Shown: positions 25,530-35,220, numbered from the stretch's first letter. The stretch is 64,000 bases of DNA from an uncultured Bacteroidales bacterium (GCA_937901225.1 CALCGX010000076.1:1-64000); one strand, 5' to 3'. The notes: generated from the sequence alone by a model not told the origin. Translations and numbers: made by a program.

Positions 25530-25571
25530 GTTACGTATATCCTACGTATATGTTACGTATATCCTACGTAA
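25530..25571. repeat. 22-bp tandem repeat with four TACGTA palindromes at 11-bp spacing
   Basis: The unit GTTACGTATATCCTACGTATAT (22 bp; 25530-25551) is repeated from 25552, the second copy being cut short. TACGTA starts at 25532, 25543, 25554 and 25565, that is, once per helical turn. The array lies just downstream of the predicted transcription start of the small gene at 25143-25481, and upstream of ileS on the other side. It resembles a cooperative operator. Confidence 0.65.
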
Positions 25572-25585
25572 TTGAAAAGGGATTG

Positions 25586-25616
25586 CAAAGGTAAAACATT
25601 TTTATGAGATACACAA
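25586..25616 (-). promoter_or_regulatory. promoter of small gene 25143-25481
   Basis: On the minus strand TACCTTTG (25586-25593) lies 20 bp from TTG (25614-25616). The leader is about 100 nt and contains the TACGTA array. Confidence 0.7.
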
Positions 25617-25662
25617 ATAAATCCTAAAAAAACGTATTTTTTCATAAAAAACGGCTATTTTT

Positions 25663-25693
25663 TTGCTCATGTCAAAAAAAAATAGTACTTTTG
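25663..25693 (+). promoter_or_regulatory. promoter of ileS
   Basis: TTG at 25663-25665, a 20-bp spacer, TACTTTTG at 25686-25693. It leaves a leader of about 110 nt. The leader contains a possible stem CATATTG/CAATGTG but no T-box signature that I can see. Confidence 0.65.
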
Positions 25694-25812
25694 CACGCTT
25701 AATATGGACACGCGCAGGCGCATATTGGCATGCACGCAATGTGAGCATAAGGAAACGTATGTGCGAAAGAAAGCAATATTAGTAAACTATAAAAATAATT
25801 AATATCCACATA

Positions 25813-28800
25813 ATGAAACATTTTAACGAGTACAAACAACTGAATTTGGCAGAGGTGAGCAAGGAGATCCTTGAGCAATGGGAGAAGGAAGACTTGTTTC
25901 ACAAGAGTATCGAAACACGCGAAGGTAATCCTTCGTTCTTATTCTTTGAGGGGCCTCCTTCAGCAAATGGTATGCCGGGTATTCACCACGTGATGGCTCG
26001 TACAATCAAAGATACATTCTGCCGCTTCAAGACCATGCAAGGCTATCAAGTGAAACGCAAAGCAGGTTGGGATACTCATGGTTTGCCAGTAGAGTTGGGT
26101 GTGGAGAAATTGCTAGGTATCACCAAAGAGGATATCGGCAAGAAGATTAGCGTGGACGAATACAACGCTGCATGTCGCCGCGAGGTGATGAAATACACCC
26201 AAGAATGGACGAATTTGACTAAACAAATGGGTTATTGGGTGGATTTGGAGAATCCATATATCACCTACGATAATAAGTTTATCGAGACCTTGTGGTGGTT
26301 GCTGAAGCAACTCTATCAGAAGGGCTATCTCTATAAGGGCTACACTATCCAACCATACTCGCCAGCTGCGGGTACGGGGTTGTCATCGCATGAGTTGAAC
26401 CAACCAGGTTGCTACCGCGATGTAAAGGACACAACGTGTACGGCGCAGTTTAGGCTATTAGGCGATAAGGCGATGAGGCTATTAGGTGAGGAAACTCCGC
26501 TCTATGCTCTCGCATGGACGACTACGCCATGGACATTGCCAAGTAATACTGCGTTGTGCGTAGGCCCAAAGATTGACTATGTGATCGTGAAGGGTGAGAA
26601 TCCATATACCAAGATTGAGGCATATTACTTGCTGGCTGAGGCACGTTTGGCCGCATACGCCAAGGAATTGGGTGAGGAGCCTGAGGTGCTTTGGCGTGGT
26701 AAAGGTACCGACCTTGAGGGTGTTCAATACGAGCAATTGATCCCATGGGCTAATCCAGGAGAGGGCGCATTTAAGATTATCTTGGGCGACTATGTGACGA
26801 CCGAAGATGGTACAGGTATCGTGCATATTGCGCCTACTTTTGGTGCGGATGATGCGTTTGTGGCGAAGAAGGCAGGCGTGCCAGGTATGGTGTTTATCAC
26901 CAAGAAAGGTGAGCAACGTCCTATGGTGGATATGACGGGTAAATTCTTCAATATTGCCGATTTAGACGAGGATTTTGTGAAGAATCAAGTGGATGTGGCG
27001 GCATATGAGCCATGGGCTGGACGTTATGTGAAGAATGCCTATGACGCGAACTTGACGGACAAAGACGAGACTTTGGATGTGAGTATATGTATCTGGCTGA
27101 AAGGCGAGAACAAAGCGTTCCGTATTGAGAAGCATGTGCACAATTACCCACACTGCTGGCGTACCGATAAACCTGTGCTCTACTACCCACTCGACTCATG
27201 GTTCATTCGCTCTACACAAGCGCGTGAGGAGATGATGGCGCTCAATGATACGATCAACTGGCAACCAGAATCTACTGGTACTGGTCGTTTCGGCAAGTGG
27301 CTCGAAAATCTCAACGATTGGAACCTCTCTCGTTCACGCTATTGGGGTACTCCATTGCCAATTTGGCGCACCGAGGACGGACAAGAGGAGATTTGCATCG
27401 GTAGCATCGCAGAACTGATGGTAGAGATTGAAAAGTCTATCAAAGCAGGCTTTATGACTGAAAATCCATTTGCTAAGCACGTGGTGTGTGATTATTCCAA
27501 AGAGAACTATGACCCAAGTGTGATTGATTTGCACCGTCCATACGTGGATTATATCGTGCTCTGTTCGCCAAGCGGTAAGCCTATGAAGCGCGAGTTGGAT
27601 TTGATCGACGTATGGTTTGACTCGGGCGCTATGCCATATGCGCAGAATCACTATCCATTTGAGAATCAAGACGCACCACGTACAGCGGACTTTATCTCTG
27701 AGGGTGTGGATCAAACACGTGGATGGTTCTTTACCTTGCACGCAATCCATACGATGATTGAGGGTAGTGTGGCTTATAAGAATGTGATTAGCAACGGACT
27801 CGTACTCGATAAGAACGGCAACAAGATGTCTAAACGTCTGGGCAATGCCGTGGATCCGTTCGGTGCGTTGGATAAGTACGGCGCAGACGCTGTGCGCTGG
27901 TATATGTTGACCAACTCCAGCCCATGGGAGAACCTGAAGTTCGACCCAGAAGGTGTGGATGAGATTCGCCGTAAGTTCTTTGGAACATTGTATAACACCT
28001 ATGGCTTCTTTGCACTATATGCCAATGTAGATGGTTGGAACCAAGAGCAAGGAACCAAGAACCAAGATTTGCAAGAGATTGATAAATGGGTATTGAGCAA
28101 GCTCAATTCGCTCGTTAAAGAGGTGACTGCAGCATATGAGGCATACGAGCCAACGAAGGCAGGCCGTGCGATCTCGGACTTTGTGCAAGACGATTTGAGC
28201 AACTGGTATGTTCGATTGAACCGCAAGCGTTTCTGGGGCGGTGAGATGGATGCTGACAAACAAGCGGCATACTATACCCTTTACACCTGCCTCAAGACGG
28301 TAGCACAGTTGATGGCACCAAATGCTCCATTCTATGGCGACCGCCTCTATCGCGATTTGACCGATGAAACCGTGCATTTGAGCACATGGCCGGTGGCAGA
28401 CGAGGCGATGATTAACCTTGAGTTGGAGCGCAGCATGTCGCTCGCGCAACAGGCCACCTCTATGATTCTCTCGCTCCGCAAACGTGCAGAGAAGAACGTG
28501 CGCCAACCACTTCAAAAAGCCGTTATACCAGCTCCAGATCAAGAGACGTTGGAAGCTTTGCTTCGCGTGGAGGATTTGATCAAGAGCGAGGTGAATGTGA
28601 AAGAGATGGTGATTGTGCGAGCAGAAGATTCTGAGATTAAACTTGTGAAGAAGATTAAGCCAAACTTCAAGGTATTGGGCAAGAAAGTGGGCGGCATGAT
28701 GAAGCAATTGGCTGCTGCTATTGCCCAAATGAGCCAAGAGGATATTGCTGCGTTTGAGGCTGCAGGTACATTCACATTGTGTGATTATGCCTTGGTGGCT

Positions 28801-29154
28801 GAGGATGTGGATATCATTACTGAAGATATGCCAGGTTGGTTGGTAGCCAATAATGGTGTGATTACTATTGCATTGGATATCGAATTGACTCCAGCGTTGA
28901 TTGAGGAGGGTATTGCTCGCGAATTGATCAACCGAATTCAGAACTTGCGTAAGTCTTCTGGTTTGGAGATTACCGACCGCATTACCGTGCAATTGGAGAA
29001 TCGTGAGGAGATTGCTGCTGCGGTGAAGAATTGCAACGAGTATATTGCTTCGCAAGTATTGGCTACCTCACTCGTTTTGGTGGATGGTTTGGTCAACGGT
29101 ACTATACTTGAGATGGATGGATATAATGTGAACTGTATAATTGAAAAAGCATAA
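25813..29154 (+). CDS. ileS: isoleucyl-tRNA synthetase
   Basis: This class I aminoacyl-tRNA synthetase (1113 residues) charges tRNA-Ile. The HIGH-region is PSANGMPGIHH (50-60), the editing domain lies at about 200-420 with AWTTTPWTLPSNTAL, and the KMSKR signature is at about 671-675. The length and HIGH-region wording are of the long, eukaryote-like (IleS2) type usual in Bacteroidota, a class often less sensitive to mupirocin. Two short tandem repeats are built into the coding sequence (26452-26491 and 28037-28067), each adding a stretch absent from typical homologs. The M3 peptidase gene starts 3 bp after the stop codon. Confidence 0.96.
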   Translation: MKHFNEYKQLNLAEVSKEILEQWEKEDLFHKSIETREGNPSFLFFEGPPSANGMPGIHHVMARTIKDTFCRFKTMQGYQVKRKAGWDTHGLPVELGVEKLLGITKEDIGKKISVDEYNAACRREVMKYTQEWTNLTKQMGYWVDLENPYITYDNKFIETLWWLLKQLYQKGYLYKGYTIQPYSPAAGTGLSSHELNQPGCYRDVKDTTCTAQFRLLGDKAMRLLGEETPLYALAWTTTPWTLPSNTALCVGPKIDYVIVKGENPYTKIEAYYLLAEARLAAYAKELGEEPEVLWRGKGTDLEGVQYEQLIPWANPGEGAFKIILGDYVTTEDGTGIVHIAPTFGADDAFVAKKAGVPGMVFITKKGEQRPMVDMTGKFFNIADLDEDFVKNQVDVAAYEPWAGRYVKNAYDANLTDKDETLDVSICIWLKGENKAFRIEKHVHNYPHCWRTDKPVLYYPLDSWFIRSTQAREEMMALNDTINWQPESTGTGRFGKWLENLNDWNLSRSRYWGTPLPIWRTEDGQEEICIGSIAELMVEIEKSIKAGFMTENPFAKHVVCDYSKENYDPSVIDLHRPYVDYIVLCSPSGKPMKRELDLIDVWFDSGAMPYAQNHYPFENQDAPRTADFISEGVDQTRGWFFTLHAIHTMIEGSVAYKNVISNGLVLDKNGNKMSKRLGNAVDPFGALDKYGADAVRWYMLTNSSPWENLKFDPEGVDEIRRKFFGTLYNTYGFFALYANVDGWNQEQGTKNQDLQEIDKWVLSKLNSLVKEVTAAYEAYEPTKAGRAISDFVQDDLSNWYVRLNRKRFWGGEMDADKQAAYYTLYTCLKTVAQLMAPNAPFYGDRLYRDLTDETVHLSTWPVADEAMINLELERSMSLAQQATSMILSLRKRAEKNVRQPLQKAVIPAPDQETLEALLRVEDLIKSEVNVKEMVIVRAEDSEIKLVKKIKPNFKVLGKKVGGMMKQLAAAIAQMSQEDIAAFEAAGTFTLCDYALVAEDVDIITEDMPGWLVANNGVITIALDIELTPALIEEGIARELINRIQNLRKSSGLEITDRITVQLENREEIAAAVKNCNEYIASQVLATSLVLVDGLVNGTILEMDGYNVNCIIEKA
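26452..26491 (+). repeat. octamer tandem repeat inside ileS
   Basis: Five 8-bp units: AGGCTATT, AGGCGATA, AGGCGATG, AGGCTATT, AGGTGAGG. AGGCGATA and AGGCGATG are also the units found on the minus strand of ispG at 785-816. The repeat encodes the segment RLLGDKAMRLLGE just before the editing-domain motif AWTTTPW. Confidence 0.7.
28037..28067 (+). repeat. heptamer repeat inside ileS
   Basis: AACCAAG occurs at 28039-28045, 28053-28059 and 28060-28066. The repeat encodes the Gln/Asn-rich stretch WNQEQGTKNQDLQE between the catalytic core and the anticodon-binding domain. Confidence 0.5.
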
Positions 29155-29157
29155 TAT

Positions 29158-31248
29158 ATGAAAAAAATCGTATTTTTGAGCATGATGCTCGTATCGCTTA
29201 TGGCATGTAATAAAAATGAAAACCCATTGTTGGTAGAGCAAGATACCCCATTTGGTGTACCTGCTTTTGATAAAGTAAAAATTGAGCACTATATGCCAGC
29301 TTTCGAGCAAGCCATTGCTGAGAACGAAGCTGAGATTGCTGCTATTGTCAATAATCCAGATGCTCCAACCTTTGCTAATACTATTGAGGCATTGGATCGT
29401 AGTGGTGAGTTGTTGGACAAAGTAGTGGGTGTATTCTTCAACATTTTGGAAGCTGATGGTAATGATGAGATGAATAAGATTGCCGAAGAAGTGACTCCAT
29501 TGTTATCCGCATTGAGTGATGGAATCATCTTGAATGATGCATTGTTTCAACGTGTGAAAACGGTGTATGAGCAACGCGAGGAGTTGGGTTTGAACGACGA
29601 GCAGATGCGCTTGTTGACAGAGACATTCAAGTCGTTTGCCAACAATGGTGCGAACTTGCCAGAAGACAAGAAAGAACGCTTGAAAGCCATCAACCAAGAG
29701 TTGGGTTTGCTCTCGTTGCAATTTGGTAACAACGTCGTAGCAGAAACTAATGCATATCAGCTGTTCATTACAGATGAGGTAGAGCTAAAGGGCTTGCCAG
29801 AGAGTGCAAAAGCCGCAGCAAAAGAAGAGGCTGTAGCTGCTGGTCGTCCAGAAGCGTGGTTGTTTACCCCTAAGCGCACAAGCTTTACTCCAGTGCTTCA
29901 ATACTGCGAAAATCGTGAGTTGCGTAAGGAATTGTTGATGGCATATACCACACGTGGTAACCATGATAATGAGAATGACAATAAGGATATCATTGTGAAA
30001 ACCATGCAGTTGCGCGTGGAGAAAGCACAATTGTTCGGCTATGACAATCCAGCAGATTATATCTTGGCTGACTGCATGGCCAAGGATGCGAAGACTGTAG
30101 ATACATTCTTGGAGTCGGTATGGGCACCTAGTTTGAAGGCAGCTAAACGCGAGGCTAAAGAGTTGCAAGCATTACTGAGTGTAGATTTGCCAGGCGAGGA
30201 ATTGCAACCATGGGACTGGTGGTATTACACCGAGAAGTTGCGCAAAGCGAAATATGATTTGAATGAAGAAGAGCTGAAGCCTTATTTTGAACTGAATAAC
30301 GTGCGCAATGGTGCATTCCAATTGGCACATGAGTTGTTTGGTATCAACTTTGAGAAATTGGAGGGTATGCCTGTATATAATCCAGAGGTAGAGGTGTTTA
30401 AGGTGACCTATGCCGATGGTGGTTTGGTTGGTATTCTCTACACCGACTATTTCCCACGTGCAGGCAAGCGTCCTGGTGCATGGATGAACAATATATGCAA
30501 CCAGTATGTGGATGCGAATGGTGTGGATCATCGTCCTGCAATTATCAATGTAGGTAACTTCAACAAGCCAACCCAAGGCAATCCATCGCTCTTGTCTATG
30601 GATGATGTGGAGACCTTGTTCCATGAGTTTGGTCATGCGTTGCACGGTTTGCTGTCGAAAGCTACTTACAAGTCGTTAGCAGGTACGAATACCCCACGCG
30701 ACTTTGTGGAGTTGCCATCGCAATTTATGGAAAACTATTGTTACCATCCACAAATCATGAAGACCTATGCTAAGCACTATCAAACAGGCGAAGTGATGCC
30801 AGATGAGTTGATTGAAAAAATCAATCGTGCAGGTACCTTCAATGAGGGCTTTGTGATGACCGAATTGCTGAGTGCATCAATCTTGGATATGGATTATCAC
30901 AAGATGACTACTACTGACACATTTGATGTGAATGCTTTCGAGGCAGAGTCAATGAAAAAGATGCAAATGATTCCCGAGATTATTACTCGTTATCGCTCGA
31001 CCTTTTATAACCATATTTTCACAACTGGTTATGCTGCGGGCTATTACAGCTACACATGGTCAGCAGTATTAGATGCAGATGCTTTTGCAGCATTCGAGGA
31101 AACAGGTGATATATTGAATCCTGAGGTGGCAAAGCGTTACTTGCATTTGTTGGAGCAAGGCGGTACACGCGATGCGCAAGAGTTGTATCTCGAGTTCCGC
31201 GGTAAGCCAGCCGATCCTAAGCACTTGCTAAAGAAGAAAGGCTTCTAA
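29158..31248 (+). CDS. M3-family metallopeptidase (peptidyl-dipeptidase Dcp-like) lipoprotein
   Basis: A 696-residue zinc peptidase. The N-terminus is a lipoprotein signal (SLMACNKN), so the enzyme is membrane-anchored outside the cytoplasm. The rest is the helical M3 fold with the zinc motif FHEFGHALHG (H489, E490, H493) and the C-terminal TGYAAGYYSYTWSAVLDADAF region. Dcp enzymes remove C-terminal dipeptides. It follows ileS by 3 bp and precedes a membrane protein and a DigH-like glycosidase, so it may digest peptides released outside the cell. Confidence 0.92.
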   Translation: MKKIVFLSMMLVSLMACNKNENPLLVEQDTPFGVPAFDKVKIEHYMPAFEQAIAENEAEIAAIVNNPDAPTFANTIEALDRSGELLDKVVGVFFNILEADGNDEMNKIAEEVTPLLSALSDGIILNDALFQRVKTVYEQREELGLNDEQMRLLTETFKSFANNGANLPEDKKERLKAINQELGLLSLQFGNNVVAETNAYQLFITDEVELKGLPESAKAAAKEEAVAAGRPEAWLFTPKRTSFTPVLQYCENRELRKELLMAYTTRGNHDNENDNKDIIVKTMQLRVEKAQLFGYDNPADYILADCMAKDAKTVDTFLESVWAPSLKAAKREAKELQALLSVDLPGEELQPWDWWYYTEKLRKAKYDLNEEELKPYFELNNVRNGAFQLAHELFGINFEKLEGMPVYNPEVEVFKVTYADGGLVGILYTDYFPRAGKRPGAWMNNICNQYVDANGVDHRPAIINVGNFNKPTQGNPSLLSMDDVETLFHEFGHALHGLLSKATYKSLAGTNTPRDFVELPSQFMENYCYHPQIMKTYAKHYQTGEVMPDELIEKINRAGTFNEGFVMTELLSASILDMDYHKMTTTDTFDVNAFEAESMKKMQMIPEIITRYRSTFYNHIFTTGYAAGYYSYTWSAVLDADAFAAFEETGDILNPEVAKRYLHLLEQGGTRDAQELYLEFRGKPADPKHLLKKKGF

Positions 31249-31280
31249 CAGAAAAACACATCACGATCCCTTAAATCTAA

Positions 31281-32012
31281 TTGAACTATTTTTTACGACA
31301 TATTGCCCAAACTAACCTCCTGAGAACGATCTTATTGTTCGTTCTTGGGTTGGCTATGTGGATACCATCGTTGGTTGGAGCAGAAAACGTATGGTTGGTT
31401 GCTGTTTGCATGGCGTTGGTGTTGACAAATATGATATTGTTCATTACATTGTTTTGCAGAATGGACGTCACTAATTTGCCATCACCATTTGTGGCTTCTA
31501 CCTACTGGTTTGCTATGGCAGCTGTACCGATGTTACACACCTGTTGGCAAGGCCATTTGACTTGTTTGGGAATATTGGTTGCTATATTGATTTTACTGCA
31601 TATTGATTATCAACATGAAGCGACAGAAGAAGCCTTTTTGGCGACATTGCTGTGGTGTGTATTATCGTTGGTGATGACTCACACCATTGCTGGGGTATTG
31701 TTGATTTGGGTTTATTTGATGCTCAAACGTAAAATCAGCGTGCGCACATGGTTGGCATCACTAATTGCCATCGGAATATATGCCTTATTTGCTTTTGCTT
31801 TGCATTATTTGGGGTGGTTGGAAGTGATCAGGAAAGATCATTTACCTACGATCTCATGGTTGGAATGGTTGATTGTTGGTGGGGTGTACTTATGTGCGTT
31901 TTTGATAACGTACTTCCCTCTTCGTAAAGAGTCAGTGGCAAGCGGAGTGCTATATGTAGGAAGTATAACAGGATTAATCGTTGGATATATATTATTAAAT
32001 TTAATACCATGA
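31281..32012 (+). CDS. uncharacterised multi-pass membrane protein (7-8 TM)
   Basis: A 243-residue very hydrophobic protein starting at TTG 31281; no ATG fits better near the start. Seven to eight predicted TM helices cover nearly the whole chain, with a short Lys-rich loop (LMLKRKISVRTW). I do not recognise a family. It overlaps the next gene by 4 bp (ATGA at 32009-32012), so it is translationally coupled to the secreted DigH-like glycosidase. It could help its export or act independently. Confidence 0.75.
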   Translation: MNYFLRHIAQTNLLRTILLFVLGLAMWIPSLVGAENVWLVAVCMALVLTNMILFITLFCRMDVTNLPSPFVASTYWFAMAAVPMLHTCWQGHLTCLGILVAILILLHIDYQHEATEEAFLATLLWCVLSLVMTHTIAGVLLIWVYLMLKRKISVRTWLASLIAIGIYALFAFALHYLGWLEVIRKDHLPTISWLEWLIVGGVYLCAFLITYFPLRKESVASGVLYVGSITGLIVGYILLNLIP

Positions 32013-34333
32013 ATAAATTTGTTTGTTTTGTATTTGGAATATTATGCAGTAGCATGATTTTCGCTAATGAGTTGAAGCATGAGTTTCGTGCGACATGGTT
32101 TACCACCCATTATGCAATAGATTGGCCTAGCACAAAAGCAACAAGCGAGAGCAAACGCGAGCAACAAAAGAAAGAGATGACCAATATCTTTGATGAGATG
32201 GTGGCTGGAAATATGAATGCGGTGTGTATGCAGGTGCGTTCGTTGTCGGATGCTACGTACAAATCATCGTATGAGAATTGGGCATCAATCTTGACAGGTA
32301 CCCGTGGTAAAGATCCAGGTTATGATCCATTGGCATATGCTGTTGAAGAGGCACACAAACGTGGATTGGAGTTGCATGTGTGGGTAAACCCATTTCGTGT
32401 AACTAGCGGCGGCACTATTTCGACCGATGATTTGGTGTGGAAGAATGCTGGTGAATGGATTATCAAGTATGATAATGGTTCGTTTGACGGACAAATCATT
32501 GACCCTGGTTTTCCTGATGCGCGCGCGTATGTAATAAAGGTGTTGATGGAAATAGTGAACAACTACGATGTAGATGGCATTGTGATGGATGACTATTTCT
32601 ATCCTTATGGTGGCACTACGACTGAGGATGCTAAATCCAAAGCACTGTATAAACCCGATAATGTAGTGGATGTGAATAAAGATGGCGATACAGATGATGA
32701 CTGGCGTCGCAGCAATGTGGATGTATGTCTGAAAGCATTGTATGATACCATTCAATCGGTCAAACCTTGGGTACGTTTGGGTATGGGAACTTTTGGTATT
32801 TGGAGTACACAAAAGAAAGCCGCCGAGGCATATGGGTTGACATTACCAAGTGGCATTAGTGGTTTGGATGACTACGATGTGCAAGCCTGCAATCCTGTAG
32901 AATGGGTAATGAATGGTTATGTAGATTATATCAATCCTCAATTATATTGGGCAACAAGTACCACCTCTACCAACTACAATGTACTTTGTGAATGGTGGGC
33001 AAAGGATGTGTGTGAGCATTTCTCTAATCAGTTGCCTGATGGCAAGAAGGTGCATTTCTTTGTATCGCAAGCAGCATATCGTGCTGTGGATGGTGGATTC
33101 TCAGAAGGAATATTAGAAATCCAAAAGCAAATCACAGCCAACCGCAAGAATTTGTCTTCAGGTAGCACAGGATCAGTTTTCTATAATACGAAATCCTATA
33201 GACAGATGGCTACAGATTTGGCAGCATCACATTTCATATATAAAGCTCTGCCCCCAGCTATGGATTGGAAATCAAAAACAGCGTTGGAAGCACCAACCGA
33301 TTTGAAAATATCAGGCAACACTGTGACATGGCAACACCCTACGGCAGAGCGCTTTACGGTGTATGTGTATCCCAAAGGATTGGATTTTGCTACCGCTCAA
33401 AAGGATGCACAATATCTGCAAGGTGTGGTATATGGTCAATCATGTGAATTGAATGTAGAAGGACTCTTGGATATGACTATCGCGGTATGTAGCTATGACC
33501 GCTATGGTGTAGAACATGGAGTAGCGTTGTTGAATGGTGGTAAGTTCCCAGAGTCGGATCCTAATGCGACAGAGATTACATGGGTGTTGAATGGAGGCGT
33601 GTTAAAAACCATTGCGGCTCCGACCAATGAAGAGTTGTGGGAGAATTGGAAACCTGATTACGTTAGTTTTTACGAAAATCTGTATGGAGATCAGTTTATG
33701 GGATCGGAGGACCGTGCTATGAATGATGTGTTGGGCTTCACTTGGATCAACTCCATGGGCAAAGGTCTTGCAGCAGAATTTATGACTCAGTCGGCAGATT
33801 GGAAATGGCTGAAAGATTATATGTTGGCAGAAGCAGAGGCACAAGATAAGACGATCGAAAGCGATAATAATTGGAGATATAACCTCTATTCATTCTTCAA
33901 CTGCGACAATGCTGCATATCGCATAGATGGCTATTGTGCAGGTAGTACGGTAGATTTTACAGAAGCAGGTCAGCCTGATGTGTGGGGGCCGTATTATCCT
34001 AATGCAGGAGAAATGGATATGCAACTGCCTAATCAGGTGACAGAAACCTATGTATTGCCTACTCCCACTCACCCTAAAGGTTATGAGTTTTTGGGATGGT
34101 ACACCACAGCTACCATTACAGGTGAAGCTGTAGTGGCAATTCCAGCAGGATGGAAAGGGACTTTGTATGCGCATTGGGAAGAACCTACGACAGGAATCGT
34201 GAATATAGACACTGATAACTCAGTGAAAGTATATGATGTGTTTGGGCGCTATGTGGGAAATAATATCGACAACTTATCTCATGGATTATATGTGATTATT
34301 CAAGGAGGAAATGTAACAAAAATTATTTTTTAA
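32009..34333 (+). CDS. secreted DUF187/GHL10 glycosidase with one split InlB-type repeat module
   Basis: A 774-residue paralog of the protein at 21391-24345. After a signal peptide (about 1-20) comes the GHL10 catalytic domain with the same key blocks (HEFRATWFTTHYAIDWP, VDGIVMDDYFYPYGG, LDDYDVQACNPVEWV), a fibronectin-like segment, and one split module at 523-724 (WVLNGG ... FLGWY ... GTLYAHW). The C-terminal tail, with VYDVFGRYVG and HGLYVIIQGGNVTKIIF, is a classical type A sorting signal of type IX secretion. The likely substrate is peptide-free peptidoglycan glycan, by analogy with DigH. It is translationally coupled to the preceding membrane protein. Confidence 0.88.
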   Translation: MNKFVCFVFGILCSSMIFANELKHEFRATWFTTHYAIDWPSTKATSESKREQQKKEMTNIFDEMVAGNMNAVCMQVRSLSDATYKSSYENWASILTGTRGKDPGYDPLAYAVEEAHKRGLELHVWVNPFRVTSGGTISTDDLVWKNAGEWIIKYDNGSFDGQIIDPGFPDARAYVIKVLMEIVNNYDVDGIVMDDYFYPYGGTTTEDAKSKALYKPDNVVDVNKDGDTDDDWRRSNVDVCLKALYDTIQSVKPWVRLGMGTFGIWSTQKKAAEAYGLTLPSGISGLDDYDVQACNPVEWVMNGYVDYINPQLYWATSTTSTNYNVLCEWWAKDVCEHFSNQLPDGKKVHFFVSQAAYRAVDGGFSEGILEIQKQITANRKNLSSGSTGSVFYNTKSYRQMATDLAASHFIYKALPPAMDWKSKTALEAPTDLKISGNTVTWQHPTAERFTVYVYPKGLDFATAQKDAQYLQGVVYGQSCELNVEGLLDMTIAVCSYDRYGVEHGVALLNGGKFPESDPNATEITWVLNGGVLKTIAAPTNEELWENWKPDYVSFYENLYGDQFMGSEDRAMNDVLGFTWINSMGKGLAAEFMTQSADWKWLKDYMLAEAEAQDKTIESDNNWRYNLYSFFNCDNAAYRIDGYCAGSTVDFTEAGQPDVWGPYYPNAGEMDMQLPNQVTETYVLPTPTHPKGYEFLGWYTTATITGEAVVAIPAGWKGTLYAHWEEPTTGIVNIDTDNSVKVYDVFGRYVGNNIDNLSHGLYVIIQGGNVTKIIF

Positions 34334-34386
34334 TTAGAAATAATTTCAATAACTAAATTTTATCATTAACCATTAAAACATTTTAC

Positions 34387-35220
34387 ATGAAGAAAATTAT
34401 GCTTTCTTTAGCGTTGGCTATCTCTATGATAGCTTCAGCGCAAGTGTTTGAGGTGGGTCAACTCACTAAGTTGAACACTCCTACAGACACCGATGTGAAG
34501 GTGGCAGGCGTGAGCGCAGATGGCTCATACGTACTGATCACCAACGGTTCTAACCACGGCTTGCGTCGCTATGACGTGGCTACAGGTAAGACCACTACTA
34601 TCACCAATGCACCAGGTGCAGGTTACAATGTTCAAATCAGCAAAGACGGTCAAGAGCTCGTCTATCGCGAGACCAAGTTTGACGAACAAGGTTTGCGCAA
34701 GAATGACATTATTCGTCTAGATTTGGCTACTGCTAAAACTGCTACTGTAGCAAAAGCACAACGCGACATGATGGCTATGGTTTCTACTGGTTCTAACGTA
34801 TCTGTATCTATCAACGATCGTAAGATTGTTCTCACCAAGAATGGTAAGAACATTGTTTTGGCTCCTAATGGTAGCCGTGAGAGCTACATTTGGCCTTCTA
34901 TATCTCCTGATGGTCAAAAACTCTGCTACTACGTTTGCGGTAATGGCTGCTGGGTATCAAATTTGGATGGTAGCGGCAAGCAATATATCGGTCGCGACTG
35001 CCGTGCTGCACAATGGTATGACAACAATACCATCGTAGCCATGGCTGACGAGGACGATGGCCACTTTACAACCGCTTCTGCTATCGTAGCTTACACTTTG
35101 GATGGCAAAAAGCAAGTATTGACTAATGACTCAATGATTGCTATGTATCCTTATGTAGCTAACAATTTGATAGTGTTCTCTTCATTGGAGGGCGAAACTT
35201 ATATGTTGAACGTTAAATAA
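34387..35220 (+). CDS. secreted beta-propeller (TolB/WD40-like) protein, copy 1
   Basis: A 277-residue protein with a signal peptide (cleavage near ASAQ). The rest consists of repeating blades: VAGVSADGSYVLITN, VQISKDGQELVYRE, WPSISPDGQKLCYY, AQWYDNNTIVAMADEDDG. Such propellers bind ligands or partner proteins rather than catalyse. It is followed immediately by a large amidase gene, whose start overlaps the stop codon (TAATG). A second propeller-amidase pair follows at 39716-43338, so the two proteins probably work together. Confidence 0.75.
   Translation: MKKIMLSLALAISMIASAQVFEVGQLTKLNTPTDTDVKVAGVSADGSYVLITNGSNHGLRRYDVATGKTTTITNAPGAGYNVQISKDGQELVYRETKFDEQGLRKNDIIRLDLATAKTATVAKAQRDMMAMVSTGSNVSVSINDRKIVLTKNGKNIVLAPNGSRESYIWPSISPDGQKLCYYVCGNGCWVSNLDGSGKQYIGRDCRAAQWYDNNTIVAMADEDDGHFTTASAIVAYTLDGKKQVLTNDSMIAMYPYVANNLIVFSSLEGETYMLNVK

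Noticed and set aside
25694..25812. T-box or other riboswitch in the ileS leader
   Set aside because: The leader is about 110 nt and lacks the T-box core sequence and a terminator-antiterminator pair; only a weak stem is seen.
28015..29055. Long antisense frame of 346 codons opposite ileS
   Set aside because: It mirrors ileS codon usage, has no protein-like composition or recognisable motif, and ileS is certain.
31281..32012. Naming the multi-pass protein as part of type IX secretion
   Set aside because: The position before a type IX-like substrate is suggestive, but no Por/Gld motif is visible.
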